A DNA stretch of 64,000 nt, from positions 325,426 to 389,425 of the forward strand of contig QLIY01000008.1 in assembly GCA_003260075.1 (NCBI GenBank), given 5' to 3'. This DNA is from Phallusia mammillata (Eukaryota; Chordata; Ascidiacea; Phlebobranchia; Ascidiidae). Within the stretch, counting starts at the first letter, position 1. Every line of letters starts with the position of its first letter. The notes below the pieces were generated by a model. It saw only the letters and a program-made list of their open reading frames with translations, was not told where the DNA came from and did no database searches. A program made the position numbers and the translations under genes. Positions 1 through 12,500 of this stretch are shown one piece after another.

Positions 1-502
1 GTTCTCAATCGGGCTTTTAGATACCTATTTTGGAAGTAGTATGGTATAAAACACCATCTCTCGAATTAGGCAAAACGCTTGTGCAAAAATATTAAGACGA
101 ATATGGAATTCTGGTTTTAATTAATTCACCAATTAATTCGAAACATACCCGCTTGGGCAGCCTAGTTGCTGTTGAGTTGGACATTCATCATCAATCCAAG
201 CTGTCCCTCCTTTAATGTAAAAATTACGAGGTTGGTAAGTGAAATTTATGAGCGCAGTATAATGGTTAAATAGTAGAACACATCAATTGTCATTAAGAGC
301 CGCTTTACATTGTTGCATGAGTACGAATGGGTTTTGGCATTTGGTTTTGGAAACGTTAGGTATTTTTAGTCAAATAAGCTGACTTGCTGACTTACATATT
401 GCTGTTAAGTCTGAAAATCGAACTGAACCCATCAAATGCCTAAATTAGGCCATAAACTGAAAATTATCAGTGGGTTCAATATAGATATGTTGGGGTTGTA
501 CG

Positions 503-681
503 CAGTGGTGGGGTTCAGCCGGTTCGCACCGGTTTTATAGAACCGTCTCACGAAATTTTATGAGATCAGCAAACCGTTAGCATTACTGGTTACTGTTAAT
601 GGACTTTTGGTAACAGAACCGGCTGAAAAATATGACTTTTGTGATAGAACTGGCTGACAAAAAAATTGAATACCACCACTG
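503..681 (+). mobile_element. hAT-type MITE, family A (GTGGTGGGATTCAGCC ends)
   Basis: A 179-base non-autonomous element. It begins CAGTGGTGGGGTTCAGCC and ends in CCACCACTG, imperfect terminal inverted repeats. It is flanked by a perfect 8-bp target duplication GTTGTACG (495-502 and 682-689). An 8-bp duplication and CAG...CTG ends are hallmarks of the hAT superfamily. The interior holds inverted GAACCGG-type motifs and no coding capacity. A truncated allelic copy ends at 2,444. Other family members are at 23,898, 49,905 and 50,341. Confidence 0.85.
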
Positions 682-2293
682 GTTGTACGGCTAAACGCAA
701 CAAATCAATACAAACCCTGTATGTATGCAAATTCCTGCAAAGAAAATGAAATTACAACGAAAATATATCGAAGAGTAAATCTGTGCCCAAGTCCAGTCTT
801 GACTTACACCCGATTTCCTGACAAAATGACAAGGCTGTTTCAGGGCAGATCCTTGATTTTCATAAGCTGTTAATTCGGTCGCTAATTTGTTCAGTTACCT
901 TGGCATGAAGTCAGATAATCGGAGCAGCAGTTTTTGGCGGCAACGCACGCGTTTGTGCAATCACACCTGGCCCTTGTTACGTCACACGTTCCATTGCACA
1001 AATAATCTGAAATCGATAACAACAGAAATAATACGCGTTATTATGTTGGTTTTGACAAGTCGCATATTAAGGCTAAGATGTGTTAATTGCCCGAAAACGA
1101 AAAACATTTGCTAAAAGGTTTGATGCCATTTCTTACTGTGACTACAGAAATCTTAACGAAAATTGTCGCATACTTTCAAACGTCTAATCTTGACCGGTTG
1201 CTAAAAACCTTGTGCCAAAATTTTTACCAACTACGAATTATATTTTAATCAAAAACATATCTATCAGAGTACTTGTGTATATAGNTTTCAGTGCTTTTTT
1301 AACAAATGTTTAGAAGTACCTAGTTTAAAAACATTCGGTGTTTTTTCTCTGTATAAATATTCTGCCTGAAATCCGTCGATGGAAAACAGAATTACTGGTG
1401 GTTCTGGAAATCTGAAACAAAAATGAAAATGCTGGGTTGGCGCAAGATAATTTAATTAAACCATTGAAAAATGCAGGTCAAATCTTATTTACCCGTTCAC
1501 ACCAGGTGTATATAAAGGTTCTCAATCGGGCTTTTAGATACCTATTTTGGAAGTAGTATGGTATAAAACACCATCTCTCGAATTAGGAAAAACGCTTGTG
1601 CAAAAATCCCCCCCCCCATGCTGGGTTGGCGCAAGATAATTTAATTAAACCATTGAAAAATGCAGATCTTATCTTATCTACCCGTTCACACCAGGTGTAT
1701 ATAAAGGTTCTAAATCGGGCTTTTAGATACCTATTTTGCAAGTAGTTTGGTATCAGACACCATCTCTCGGATTAGGCAAAACGCTTGTGCAAAAATATGA
1801 AGACGAATATGGAATTCTGGTTTTAATTAATTCACCAATTAATTCGAAACATACCCGCTTGGGCAGCCTAATTGCTGTTGGGTTGGACATTCATCATCAA
1901 TCCAAGCTGTCCCTCCTTTAATGTAAAAATTACGAGGTTGGTAAGTGAAATTTATGAGCGCAGTATAATGGTTAAATAGTAGAACACATCAATTGTCATT
2001 AAGAGCCGCTTTACATTGTTGCATGAGTACAAATGGGTTTTGGCATTTGGTTTTGGAAACGTTAGGTATTTTTAGTGAAATAAGCTGACTTGCTGACTTA
2101 CATATTGCTGTTAAGTCTGAAAATCGAACTGAACCCATCAAATGCCTAAATTAGGCCATAAACTGAAAATTATCAGTGGGTTCAACATAAAGATGTTAGG
2201 GCCCCCCCCCCCCCATCAAATGCCTAAATTAGGCCATAAACTGAAAATTATCAGTGGGTTTAATATAGATATGTTGGGGTCCCCCCCCCCCCC

Positions 2294-2444
2294 GGTTTTA
2301 TAGAACCGTCTCACGAAATTTTATGAGATCAGCAAACCGTTAGCATTACTGGTTACTGTTAATGGACCTTTGGTAACAGAACCGGCTGAAAAATATGACT
2401 TTTGTGATAGAACTGGCTGACAAAAAAATTGAATACCACCACTG
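2294..2444 (+). mobile_element. hAT MITE family A, 5'-truncated allelic copy
   Basis: This is the right part of the same insertion as at 503-681, with the same right flank GTTGTACG. It is cut at its left side by a poly-C tract (2,281-2,293). It is most likely the other allele of one insertion, not an independent copy. Confidence 0.75.
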
Positions 2445-4212
2445 GTTGTACGGCTAAACGCAACAAATCAATACAAACCCTGTATGTATGCAAATTCCTG
2501 CAAAGAAAATGAAATTACAACGAAAATATGTCGAAGAGTAAATCTGTGCCCAAGTCCAGTCTTGACTTACACCCGATTTCCTGACAAAATGACAAGGCTG
2601 TTTCAGGGCAGATCCTTGATTTTCATAAGCTGTTAATTCGGTCGCTAATTTGTTCAGTTACCTTGGCATGAAGTCAGATAATCGGAGCAGCAGTTTTTGG
2701 CGGCAACGCACGCGTTTGTGCAATCACACCTGGCCCTTGTTACGTCACACTGTCCATTGCACAAATAATCTGAAATCGATAACACTTTTTACCAACTATG
2801 AATTATATTTTAATCAAAAACATATCTATCAGAGTACTTGTGTATATAGAATACATTATGCAGACCTTCCAACAATCACTGTTGTCATCATCAGTGCAGA
2901 CTGCAGGTAATTATATAGCTTTTACAAGTATTGTTAAAAACACCTTTATCAGAAAATACCTGAATTCTGGGCCAAACCACAGTAAAACAGACAAAGCAAA
3001 GTCAAACAAAGCAGTGAATAGGTTCCACTTAACATGGCAAATTCCCTCAAAATCTGCAGGCCGACTACCTAACTAAACAATTCGCTTCAACTAACGACGA
3101 CAACATTGGTACAGGCTTGCTTAGTCAATAATTTCCTAATGCAGTTCACAAACAGTGGCAAAATTGATGGCCACATGGTGTCGACAAAGGGCGGGTGGTG
3201 GTATGCATCAAGTTTTAACTAACGAGTGCAAATGTAAACGGCACTGTCATAAACTACAAAATTTACACCAGGGATTTTTACCCAAGGCCAAGGGGCACAA
3301 TTAGCCCCCCCCCCTCGACAAAGGGCGGGTGGTGGTATGCATCAAGTTTTAACTAACGAGTGGCAAATGTAAACCGCACTGTCATAAACTACAAAATTTA
3401 CACCAGGGATTTTACCCAAGGGGCACAATTACCCCCAATAGGGTACAAAGTAGTAATACACCGACTACGCCCTGAAAAGTTCGGGCCGAAACCGAAAAAA
3501 ATCTCGACCGAATCTGAAATATTCGTCAAAACGGGTTAAACAAATTGGTTTGTTGGTAGTGCAAGTAAACAATATATCTTTTACGGTGTATGAGTAGTAC
3601 GAACCACCAAAAATCGTGTTTAATTTTGTATTTTCTTTTGTAAAAAAACAAAAATAGTTTTTTGTTACAATTTAAGATACGTTCGGAAATTAAAAGCAAT
3701 TAATAAAAACGTATCATGTAAAATGTTACTCGAATAACATGTACACAACTATGGTGTTGTATACAGGGGGTACAACGAATATTCATTAAATTTATTTTTG
3801 TCTCTATTCTAACACATATAAACTTCGTTTGGCTTTGAGGAAATGCAAAATTCATGTAAAATAAAAAAGAACAGGATTAATAAAAAACAGGTCTGTAATT
3901 GTCAAGTTGAAATTTGTATACAGTAGCCCCCCCCCCTTCGTTTGGCTTTGAGGAAATGCAAAATTCATGTAAAATAAAAAAGAATAGCATTAACAAAAAA
4001 CAGGTCTGTAATTGTCAAGTTGAAATTTGTATACAGTACCCCCCCCCCCCAAAGTCAAACAAAGCAGTGAATAGGTTCCACTTAACATGGCAAATTCTCT
4101 CAAAAACTGCAACCGTGTACCTAACTAAACAATTCGCTTCAACTAACGACGACCACATTGGTACAGACTTGCTTGGTCAATAATTTCCTAATGCAGTTCA
4201 CAAACAGAGGAA

Positions 4213-4243
<31 letters not shown>

Positions 4244-4378
4244 GTTTTATAAGGCCAGGTAGATGATTGGTAGATTAAATTGAAACAAATAAAAATTTGG
4301 ACTGGTTTAAAAACCGCAAACCGGTTCGGGCCAGATAATTTGCCCAAACCGAAACAAAACCCGAACCCGAAATTATAC

Positions 4379-4379
<1 letters not shown>

Positions 4380-4461
<82 letters not shown>
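4380..4461 (+). repeat. Long poly-C tract (about 80 bases)
   Basis: An uninterrupted run of 82 C, two of which may be native. Its mirror is an 80-base poly-G run at 30,378-30,457, and a 29-base poly-C run is at 4,215-4,243. The lengths look like multiples of the ten-base joins seen throughout the window, so these are more likely assembly placeholders or failed sequence than real homopolymers. They create spurious poly-Pro and poly-Gly reading frames. Confidence 0.7.
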
Positions 4462-5629
4462 ATAACAAAAAAGTCAAAAACACCAGCCATGTGAACAGCA
4501 AAATGTCAACATAAACAACAAAAGTTTAATGCTGTTGGCTTTAGGGCAAAAAAGTGAAAAAGGTTCGAGCACCACTGCTGCACAAAAAAGCCCCCCCCCC
4601 ACCCGAACCGAACCTGAACCCATATGACAAGCGGTTCGACTCCCTGCCAAAAAGTTTATTTGCATGCATTTTAATTTGTATGTCACTTTTTTAACTTCTG
4701 TATGTAATTTCAAGGTTTGTTAAAACTGCTGGTTTGTCCAGAATAACAAAAAAGTCAAAAACACCAGCCATGTGAACAGCAAAATGTCAATATAAACAAC
4801 AAAAGTTTAATGCTGTTGGCTTTAGGGCAAAAAAGAGAAAAAGGTTCGAGAACCACTGCTGCACAAAAAACGTTTACTGAAACCGGCAATGGTGATATCA
4901 TAGAGGTTTTTGTGTCCCTATTGTTTCGCATGTGTTTGTAAACAATAGATCAACGATAACAAACGCAGTAAAGGCAGAAGAAAGCAGTTTGTTTATTTTT
5001 CTTACAGTCGGTTTGGCTTTTTTAGATTGGTTACTGCTGTTTTTAGTCTTAGACATGTAAAATAGGGAAAAAAATGTATTTTAAGTACAGACCTAGGAAA
5101 AAGATATGAAACGTGTTGTGAATTTGCATATTGGTGGTGTAAATAGGATATTCAAATACCTTTTTGGTACTTATTAACATTTGACTGCACTGAAACTCTT
5201 GAAATATATATATTTATATGCGTTGCTAATAGCTTTTTCGTGTTTTTTGTTGTTAGCCAGAAAATTGGACCATATTTGGTTACTAAATGGTGTGATCTCA
5301 AATTTCAGTCAAATGATAATAATAACATGGCTGCAACTGTGAGCTAGCACCTTTATTAAATCAACAGAGCACTTACCTTTTTAGTCCTTTGAGGCCTTGA
5401 CATTGGGCAAGACCACATTCTGCAACACTGTTTGTTGTGTAACAGCTAATCTCTCGAGACCTGTAGTAACGCATGGTGCAAAATATATCCGCAGGGCTAG
5501 AAATGAGCAGCTACTTATACAGCTAAGGCAGATGAAAATCAAAAAAACACAACTACAATATGGTGTGCTTGCTGGTTTAACTTTGTATTAGTGAAGATTT
5601 GAATGTAGCATCTTGCTGCTGGACAGGCT

Positions 5630-5930
5630 GACCGCGTTTGACCCCAAACTGGCCATGTGTTTTTTGCGCGCGCGAGCCGCCGCCGGTTGTAATTGTGACG
5701 TTTCAAGATACGCTTGAGTAAACATCGCTCTGGGGCGAAAATTTTCCATTCGCGTCATAAGCCTGATTTGGAAGAAGAGAGAGAAAGGCGAACGTCGCGC
5801 GCACCGAAAGCGCAGCAGTTTGGGGAAGGAGAGGCCAGACATGGTGTGTGCCTGTTCGTAGGAGGCAGAAATGTTTTTTTTGTTGTGTTGAGAGCGAGAC
5901 GGCAGCGTGGTGGGAGATAAAAAAACTGTC
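5630..5930 (+). promoter_or_regulatory. GC-rich, CpG-rich stretch upstream of ANKRD10
   Basis: This 300-base stretch is conspicuously richer in G, C and CpG than its surroundings (for example GCGCGCGCGAGCCGCCGCCGG near 5,666). It lies about 600 bases before the ANKRD10 start codon. A non-coding leader is possible: an acceptor-like pyrimidine tract ends in AG at 6,377-6,378, upstream of the first coding exon. Assignment as promoter or first exon is inference from position and composition only. Confidence 0.3.
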
Positions 5931-6555
5931 GGTTGGCTGCTTGATGTCCGGTCTCACGACACTAAGGATTAAATTTTACAACAACCATAAAGTTTGATGC
6001 AATTTAGATATAGCAACTTTAAAAAGAGACGTAAGGTGCTTTTTGTAAGTTAGAAAAAAGTAAACTGCTAGAAAGTAAGAATAGCAGGCTTAGCAGCGTT
6101 ATATTGCAAGGTAGACACTATACAACTGCTGGTCAGGTCTGGTTGGTGCGTTTTATAGATCATTGCTTTATTTATCTGTACTGTAAACATCTATGAAAAA
6201 GTGCCATTGTAAACTGTGCATATTCACATAGGCATGAGTGACAGACAAATTTGATTTTAGTTATCAGGTACAGATAATAAGGCTAAATCTCTTTTTGCTG
6301 CATAGCTGTTTTTCCATGTAAAAGCGTCTTAGTTTATGAGTTAAAGTGATTTTGACATTATTGTTTTTTAACCAACAGATTCAGTCGTTTTGCTGCTTTG
6401 TCTTTTATGGTGTCAAGCAGTTATAGGGAAATTTCAAACTCTGTCTGCTTGAGACAGCGTTCCAGTTTCGGTTCTTGCTTTCGGCCACAGTGGAGCGAAA
6501 GACATTAATAACAAAGTTCCTGCATCGAATACGAGAAGAAAAGCGTCGTGTAATC

Positions 6556-9500
6556 ATGGATAGTAACAACGATACACCTCTGGGTTTCTGGGGAACAGAA
6601 AGTGAAGAAGTAATCTCAAAACAGTTCCCGCTACACAAAGCTTGCCGCGACGGGGATGCGGTCGCCCTTTCCCGGCTGGTTGCGATCGCGACGCCCGATC
6701 AAATGGTCGCTGAAGATCAGTTTTACGGTTGGACGCCTATACATTGGGCAGCGTACTTCGGAAAGGTTAGTCGTTTCCCTAAACAAAGCATGTCGCGCTT
6801 CGTTCGCTCGTTAGCATCAAAGCAAAGCACACCGCGGTGTGTTTATTTTTCAGAATCTGTGTTTGTTGGGTTAGAATTAGATAATTGGCTGTTTCATTCT
6901 CAGTACCTTCAATTTAAGTTTTCTGCTAGCACTATAGGTGACAATGGTAAATTAGGATGCCACTTTTTAATATCGGCTCCGGAAATAAAAAATATGCAAA
7001 CAGTTTTAAACTTTTAACTTATTTATACAACGTGCTTTCTGTAGTTCATACTGTCATCAAGTCTAGACAATACAATGGTAGAGCATTGTTCAAACTTGCA
7101 TTTTAACTTCAGCACTATCACCAAGACATTCATACTATTTACAAACTGACGCGAATTTGTATGTTTACCTGCTGTTTGCGTTCAGTTGCCACCCGAAAGC
7201 CTACCGAGATATTGCAGTGCTCTTCGTTTCTCTGTCAACACTGCAGGCGTAGTAATATGCTCTGCTCCTTCTATACACAATATAGCGACTAGCTTTGCTC
7301 TTTTACTACTTAACACATTTTTTTTCGCACTACTTTGGAATTTTAACAGCAAAGCAACTATCTGTTGTGAATATTAAAACTGAAAATAATTATTTTTTCG
7401 ACAATTTTTTTGCGTTGGTTTTTAAGGCAAACTACAGGCTAAGGCGTTAATTAATCTTGCCTTAAACATGTTTGCAAAAGCCGGTAGTTAAGTTAATTGC
7501 ACCGATCACTTATTATTTCCAAACCGCCGCAATTCAAACGACTGTATTGGACACATAGGGGGAAGCTTTTATTCGTGAACACACGTTTCAATTTGGCAAG
7601 TGACACAAGCTCAGTACTAAAGCTGTACAATATATTCGTGTTTACTGAATATACTTGAATCTAAATATAAGTCCCTGTCTATATGAGTCATGCAAGTGTA
7701 AGGAAGTTATTAATCTTCACACGTTTTCAACCAGATCGACTGCCTGAACGGCCTCCTACGCACAGGGGTCAGTGTGAACATACGGACATCCCGATTTAAG
7801 CAGACACCAGCGCACATTTCAGCTTTCGGAGGCCACCCCACCGCTCTACTTGAACTCATGAAGGCCGGCGCGGATTTTCATGCACGGGTGAGCACGTACC
7901 ACGTGACTTTTGTTAGCAATCCTGGCGTTCCCACGAGTTGATCGCAGTTGTAACGAAACTTGTGTAGTGTAGTATTTCAAACGCTATGTGTTGTGTTGAT
8001 TGGTACTTAACCCCGGTGGCAGACAAAATATAAAGATAACACTTAACTGGAAAGATTGTTGAAACCTAAATTCGGTATATTAACACGACTGTATGTCTGA
8101 AGTTGTGGTCACTAGGTAGCAACTGATTTAGCAAGTTATTATTCAAAGAAACTAATTCACTACGATAATGATTTTCAAAACATAAATTCATAAATGGGAT
8201 TAACCCTAAAGCGTTCATGCAGACCAGCGATCACGGCACACTCATGTAAATCATGGTACGCTAGGCCCATTGAAGGCGTAATAACCAATGGTTGCATGTA
8301 TATATGTATTTACCAAGTAGTAAACCTTAGAAGTTGTATATATATTTGCTAGGAAATGACATACAACATATTTTGCAGGACTACCTCGGCGAGTCACCAA
8401 TGCACAAAGCTGCCAGAGTGGGGAATGTTGAATGCATTAAAGTACTTGTAACGAGCGGTGCACACGCAAAGTAAGTTTACATTGCTAATGTCTTCAAGAA
8501 AAACAAGAGATGTATAACCGTGCTAATGATAGTACAGACACTTTCAATGCATTACACGGTGCGCTAGAGTAACCCATAATGACGTTTGTTGATTGCTTCC
8601 ATACGGCCTAAGGGCATTTGAAAACCGTACACACCGATTCAAATGCAACACCTTGATGCACGGTTGTAAGCTGTTATTGGGCTGTGTAGTTCCGTTGCTG
8701 CCAAATTAATCCCACGGGCCTGTGATTAAAACCTCCGTGATCGTCTGGTGTTTGTTGCTTTGTAATTTGCACTTGTCTCAAGTACTAGTAAAATGCCTGC
8801 ATGGGACAGGATGTAGAACGTTTTGACGACCGTGCATTGTTTATACGCCAGAAGATGCGTTTCTGCTGTACACAGGATGCATCGCCTGGCCCTCGTGTGC
8901 GCGTGTGTGTACATGTGTGTGCGAGCAACGTCTGCACGCGCCCGTTTTTGAGTTTGATTTGTTCGCTTGTTGCGTGTTTCTCACGAGCAGTGTTTCAAAC
9001 AATATATTTTTAACAAATGATTTGTTGGTCGTACGTCACTGTCATTTAATGCCAACGGATAAAGATAATGCAATGCACATGCACTACACGGACCGGTATG
9101 AATATAACATGACGTAGTACTAAGCCAAAAAATGCGTATCTAGCACAGGTTTGTTTTTAAGGTTTGGTTTGGGTGACCATTAAATAGTTTTAAGAGACCG
9201 CAAGTGTTTCATTTAAATACCAAAAAATAGCCATATTTGCTTAAACGAATTATTTGTTAGGCTACTGGCAAATTTTGGGAAACCGCTGGAGAAATTTGAA
9301 AAACACCTTAAAAAAAACACTGATCTAACAGTTAAAATATAAAATTTTCCGAAAAACGCGTGAACACTGTGGTGAAAATCGGTCCAATTTGACAGACAGG
9401 TGTAAACGATCGCTTTACCCGTGATTAAGGCTTGATACGGTGGCAGGGTGTTGTACAACCACAAATAGGATAAACGTCGATATGCGCCGAGATTGAGGTC

Positions 9501-12500
9501 AAGTCGTTGACACAAGCGTCTTTAATGTGGAAAATCTCTGTCCGATTGAACAAAAAATATTTTCAGTACATCTTGCAAATAAACACAATGCACATGATGT
9601 TTTACATTAAAAAACTTTAAGCGTTTTTGTTACCAAAGAAAAGAAAGTTTTACGGCAGAGTTAAATGTATTTTAAGTCTGTTATTTTCACGTTTTATTAA
9701 GTTTCGTCAATCGGTAAATGGCGTTTACTTTCACTTAAAGAATGATAAAAACACATAGGCAGAAGTGAATAAAACACCAAAACTAACTCTAAAATTGTAA
9801 TCCTTGTCTGCTGTACAGAAGTAAATGTGATTAAGCTTTTCAACTAAGCTTATTTCTAATTCGATGTTTTTTAATTTACTCTAAAATCCGTTTAACTTGC
9901 GTTCCCAACACTTTATACCTAACATGTGAGGAATTTTTTTTGCTGTTCGCTGTAGCACAAGTGTTTGGGTAATTCGTCTAACAACATAGATTAGATAGTT
10001 GATTGTGTAAAAATGCATTGTTTGTTGTCTCCTTATTCGAACAATTTTAATTTGTGTCGTAACATTTAATAAATGAAGATAATTAGCGAAGGGCATGCGA
10101 GGTTGGAATTATGACCTTAATCTCTGTTGGCCATCAGTTTCTGCTTTTGTGTTTTTGGGATGCACTAATTATAATGAGCTCTTAGATTTGGACTGCTGCA
10201 CTAATTACATCTTATAGGTCTACTAAGTGTGCTGCTGCTGCTATCACCAATATTGAGATTTGTTTGAAGGCTTTGCTTTTGCCTCAGTTTCACAAAAAGT
10301 GTGTTACTGTTTAGACCAGTGGTTTTTATTTGTAACCGCTAACACAAAATAAAATTAAAGGCTTGATAACAACTTTGGCTTAAAAAATGCTTATAAAAGG
10401 CCTGTTTGACATTTTGGCTGTACATTAATTAATGCATTCACGATTAAAACGAGTGTGTTTGCAGCTAATAAATGAAATTTACTAGGTCAAACAATAAGAT
10501 TTAATATTGGCAAAGCACAAATTAACAGGATTAGTCTTAGTGGGTGACAGAAAAAGATTTGTGTTCCATCTACAATGCCTTATCAATTATTCAGCAAAAG
10601 ACAAAACGGGCTGGTGACCACTGTTTGGAGTGAAAAGATAGTAGCGCACTTTATTTTAGGCACCATCTGTTTTGCGGCAAGCCTTTTGTCATCTTACTAT
10701 ACGCTGTAATATTCTCTAATATTATCGACCGGCAAATCGAAAGGCTTTATTTGTCTCTTTCGTAAATTTGTTTCGTTTTGAGATGTTTGCAAAATAGATA
10801 CTCATTAACTAAGGTATATTAACCAAAAGACCGCTTTTTTCTTCGAAGCAGTGTATTTAAATTGATAAATATTTTCGCTGTAATGATTTGAACAAATTAA
10901 TTTGCATAATTCAGTGCGAAGAACAAAATTTGGCTCGTTGTGTGTTAAGCTTTGCAAGTATGGCATTTCGGAAAACACATTGACCATACTTTGTTAACAC
11001 AAACTTTTAAACACTTGAAAAAGAGCGGGAAGCAGCGATTGAGCGCAGCACATGCGGCTTCTCGCGCAGAACAATCATTACTACTGTGACGTAAGCACAA
11101 AGAGCGCAGGGCTCGAAATGAGTGCAACAAATAAACCGTATTTGCGTGTTATTGCTCATAGCTACCTTTCCAATTCCATGTTGTACTGTAGTTTCAGTGC
11201 TGGCTGCTTTTTGTTTACACTTTCGACAATGTCTAAAATTCAATAAGGAGCTACCAAATACGTTAATTTACTCTGGTTGTAAGGTGCTGCTTAAACGCCC
11301 TACTTAATTATCTATCTTCGTGCAACTATATGAATGCTTTCAACAAACTTTAGAGGACTAGATTATAAAAAGATGTTAGAGGCAATTTAGTCAAATTTGA
11401 ACCACATTTAGCAGGTTTAAAATTTCTCTTTACGCACCATTGAGCAAAGATGGATCGTGTAAAAACAACCCAGCTTCGGTTCTTTTGTTACAATTGTCTT
11501 TGAATGCACATTTCATTTCATGATCTGTTACAACTTTCATACTTTTGTATTTAAATGAGGAACCAATTTGTTTTAACTAAGGGTTTTGTCGCCATTCAGC
11601 CTTTGTTTGTGTGTATTCGAACAACAATGCTTGTTTGTTATAGAACACGGTCTATTTTCTACGCCATAATCTCCCTTTGTCTGCAACAATCAAACATAGA
11701 CACACCACCGATAAAACTATCAGTTTCGCGTACTTAAATTGCAAATAAATCTCCCCCCTCCCAGCAGTGTGGTAAAGTTTGCGTGGGCGCGAATGTATAG
11801 TGGCTGTCTCTTTTCGTATCAAGTAACTTGTAAGGGCTTTTAAAAATTGCTCCTTAATTCACGTTTTGTTGACCCCGCTACGCTGGTGCTAATTTGCGTA
11901 TTAAAGTTCGTGTTTCTGCTACAAGCGACTTGACGCTTTTTCTGTGCTCACGTAATTAACTATACGCGGAAGCAGCGTGCAACGAAAAATCAGGCGATTT
12001 TTTTGAATTCTCTGCTAATTGCCGGTGATGTTTGGTGTTCTAAAATTGTGCAAAAATACTTTGGAAAAAACATGTTTTATTCACACACAAAAAAGCGATT
12101 ACAGTATTGCTGATTATGTTTTTTAATGTTAAATAATTTCTAAAAAATGAGGTTTTTTCAACTTTTTAGTGACAAAAATTTCTAAGTTTAATATTTTGCG
12201 TGCCTATCACCGTTCACTATTCGATGCTATGCGGTTATTCAGCACTTTTGCGCGACATTTTTTCCCATACAAACAAGCCTAACATTTATCAGCGCTACTA
12301 CGTATGTTACTAAGCAACGTGACGAAAAATCGTGTTGAGAAAAAAATTGTGAATCGTCGAGCAGTGTGGAAAATTTTATGTCTCGTGATTGATGGTGATA
12401 TAATTATGTCGTCACTATCAGTGTATATTGTAATGTGACAAGTGCGGTACATTGCTGCTAATAATGACTGGCGAAATATTTTTTTAAGTGTCATTGTGGT

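Larger units (their letters stand above)
1..5600. other. Intergenic region with fragmented allelic repeats, no gene seen
   Basis: No exon with coding character was found on either strand; open frames are short and mostly begin at non-ATG codons. The stretch is built of near-identical segments separated by poly-C tracts: 2-1,268 recurs in pieces at 1,519-1,607, 1,708-2,201, 2,215-2,280 and 2,294-2,840; 3,184-3,304 recurs at 3,315-3,440; 3,823-3,926 at 3,937-4,038; 2,993-3,160 at 4,052-4,210; 4,463-4,590 at 4,742-4,870. Copies differ by scattered substitutions and small indels, as expected for alleles. A single n at 1,285 marks a further join. Confidence 0.7.

Noticed and set aside
887-2910. 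Two similar small proteins encoded at 887-1,114 and 2,650-2,910
   Set aside because: They are the two allelic readings of one non-coding stretch; their C-termini diverge immediately at the breakpoint and the starts are not ATG-supported.
4275-4490. Poly-glycine and poly-proline open frames
   Set aside because: They exist only because of the long poly-C tract, which is probably not real sequence; flanks have no coding character.
5588-5957. Overlapping open frames in the GC-rich stretch
   Set aside because: Frames on both strands overlap and are explained by high GC content; none shows a conserved domain.
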